Source: Isoetes taiwanensis (taxonomy: Eukaryota; Streptophyta; Lycopodiopsida; Isoetales; Isoetaceae). Taken from it: a DNA stretch of 64,000 nt. The stretch's first letter is position 1, and every line of letters starts with the position of its first letter. This document shows positions 62,330 through 64,000 of the stretch, in pieces. A program made the position numbers and the translations under genes. The DNA is taken from the NCBI GenBank assembly GCA_021234155.1, contig JAJEKV010000004.1, forward strand, positions 31,432,678 to 31,496,677. The letters run 5' to 3'. The notes below the pieces were generated by a model. That model had not been told where the DNA came from. It was given only the letters and a program-made list of their open reading frames with translations, and made no database searches.

Positions 62330-63600
62330 GAGCAGCGCTTCCATTGTAAATATAAATAATGTCGTCCATGAAGCGGTGGACAAGCAGCACTCACCTGGTG
62401 CTCCTCCTCGCCTGGGCTCCAGCTATGCAGAAATGCTGGAGTTATGCTGCCCAAGGCGGTCCTCCACCACCTGGGGCGCCCAACTGGAGGAAATCCTGGA
62501 GGTTTTGCTGCACAGGGGGTCCCTGGAGGGACCTGGGGCAGAATGCTCACACCTCAAGGAGGCCCTCCTCACCTGGAGCTCCTGGCTGGAGGAATCCTGG
62601 ACCGGGGTGCCTCATAGGTCAGCCTGCTGGAAGTGGGATATGCACCTCAACACAGTCAGTCTTCTGGAGTAGGATATGCACCTCATAGGTCAGCCTGGAG
62701 TAGGATGCACTCAACAAGGTCAGTCTTCGGGTGGGATGCCACCTCAACAAGGTCAGCCTGCACTGTGCCATTTAGCACCTGGAGGACCAGGAGGATGCCC
62801 ACCACAAGGCCTGTAACCTGCATATGGCGGAATCGCGCCCGGAGGACCAGGAGCATATCCACCACAGACAGCCTGCACCTGGATGGAGGACCTCCACCAG
62901 CAGGAGCACCTGCAGGACCAGGAGATATTCACCACCACAGGGACCCCTGGGCCCTTACAAGAGCTAGCTGAGCCTCACCAAGGCGTGGTTGATCAAACAG
63001 ACTCGCCCGCAAAGTCAGCCTCCTTGCCTCCAGTAGATGTTCCTATCTTAACTCCTCCTAGAATGATAGGAATTATAATCCTCCTTGGGATAAACCTTAT
63101 GTTGAAACCTCCTCACCACCCTTGGCCTCCCACCTCCTCCTCCTGCTCCTCCTGTTGTAGAAGGCTGTCCCTCCATGGGATAAACCTTTGTTGAAACACC
63201 TCACCTCCTCCTAGACCAAAACCACCCACCTCCTCCTCCCTACTGTTGAGAAGGGATATGTTCCTCCTTGGGACCTAAGCCTTTTGTTGAGACTCCACCT
63301 CCACCAGATCAAAGCCACCATCCTCCTCCTCCTACTATTGGTTACAAACCACCTTGATTCCCTCAAGGATTGTTTTATCCCCACCTCCCAGAGAAAATCC
63401 TCAGCCTCCCCCAACACCTGAACAGGTGCATATTCCTCCTTGGGATACATCTCCTAGCCCTCCTCCACCAGGTCCAGCAGGTTCTGGTGGATGTGCTCTC
63501 AACCTGGTGAGTCTGGACCTGGTGGATAGCCACATCAGCTCACTTCCTGGCAGCCCGGCGGTCTGGAGGATGTGTAACTCCGCCATCTCACAAGTGCAGA
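62330..63600 (+). pseudogene. Decayed proline/glycine/glutamine-rich gene
   Basis: Across shifting frames the sequence encodes low-complexity PGAP, GGPPPPGAP, GYAPQ.., GGPGAYPPQ stretches (62380-62960). Four diverged units follow, built on (V)PPWDKP..VETPP.PP, from CCTCCTTGGGATAAACC near 63078, CCTCCATGGGATAAACC near 63170, CCTCCTTGGGACC near 63260, and CTCCTTGGGATAC near 63435. A single ancestral frame was repeatedly broken by small indels and stops. The composition recalls RNA-binding or hydroxyproline-rich proteins, but the family cannot be named. Confidence 0.45.
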
Positions 63601-64000
63601 GGCTCTTGGGCAGATTAGTCTGGTGAGTGCTGAAGCTTATCTCTTTGGGCTTATTTTAGTTTTTCATAGTTGTATCATAGAATTCTCTTTGAAACCCCGA
63701 TATAGGAATGATTATAAAGTTGAGACATTTTGTAAGCTGGCTCTAATCTATCCGCCTAAAGCGATAGGAAGGCATTTGCAGCTGAAATTGAAAATGGCGA
63801 GGTATAAATTTTGTGGAGTCTCTTTCTGTTGTGAAGGCTCTGAGGGGAGAGTCTTTCTAGACAGATGATTGGAACCTTGACAGTGAATTCTACGCCTGTC
63901 TTATTCTCAATCAATAATTTTTCTCCAATTTGTAGCTTTGTTTCCCTGACTGATGATGCTTTTAATTGTGGAGGAAGCTTATTTTTGTAGCCAGGTTATA
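63601..64000. other. No gene recognised at the window end
   Basis: An 81-codon plus frame (63623-63868) is open but unrecognised. It could be an exon continuing beyond the window. Confidence 0.35.

Overview
The window looks like nuclear DNA of a land plant. It carries an intact ubiquitin-RUB (NEDD8) fusion gene with three exons, a nuclear gene with a plastid-type leader and a plastid-ribosomal-protein (PSRP3/Ycf65-like) C-terminus, and F-box, PPR, SAP and LRR-kinase fragments. About nine tenths of it is AT-rich, gene-poor sequence filled with decayed transposable elements. That density and age of repeats fits a large, slowly purged genome such as a gymnosperm's, but this is inference and no lineage-diagnostic marker was seen.

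Layout. 0-3 kb: decayed Ty3/gypsy gag, a row of four degenerate palindromes, and two unidentified coding remnants. 3.4-7.6 kb: two consecutive plus-strand genes of unnamed transposase-like families; the first has a recognisable GT-AG intron and a second copy lies at 47.8-48.7 kb. 8.8-20.2 kb: two relics of one LINE family in opposite orientation, a 3' end on the minus strand (8.8-9.3 kb) and a long GC-rich body on the plus strand (about 15.2-20.2 kb), each ending in a (TATTC)n tail. 22.3-23.7 kb: LRR receptor kinase pseudogene. 24.7-26.8 kb: Ty1/copia relic interrupted by a minus-strand TRIM-like element whose LTR holds a tRNA-like segment. 27.9 kb: SAP-domain fragment. 29.3-32.2 kb: two LTR-like direct repeats around non-coding DNA. 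33.1 kb: four 56-bp tandem repeats.

The functional genes are at 34.9-36.7 kb (ubiquitin-RUB fusion, plus strand, apparently intact) and 43.2-46.3 kb (minus strand, Pro/Gly-rich repeat protein with PSRP3-like C-terminus, two telo-box-like motifs upstream, one apparent 1-nt frameshift near the N-terminus). An F-box fragment lies at 42.4-42.6 kb. After 47 kb come the second transposase-like copy, a PPR remnant (52.1-52.4 kb), a Ty3/gypsy integrase-to-chromodomain relic (54.3-55.4 kb), long unrecognised DNA, and a decayed proline-rich gene (62.3-63.6 kb).

The genes do not form a pathway. Two protein-coding genes are embedded in repeat debris. The most novel material is the pair of transposase-like families and the tRNA-like TRIM. 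Homology calls come from motif recognition by eye; no database search was run.
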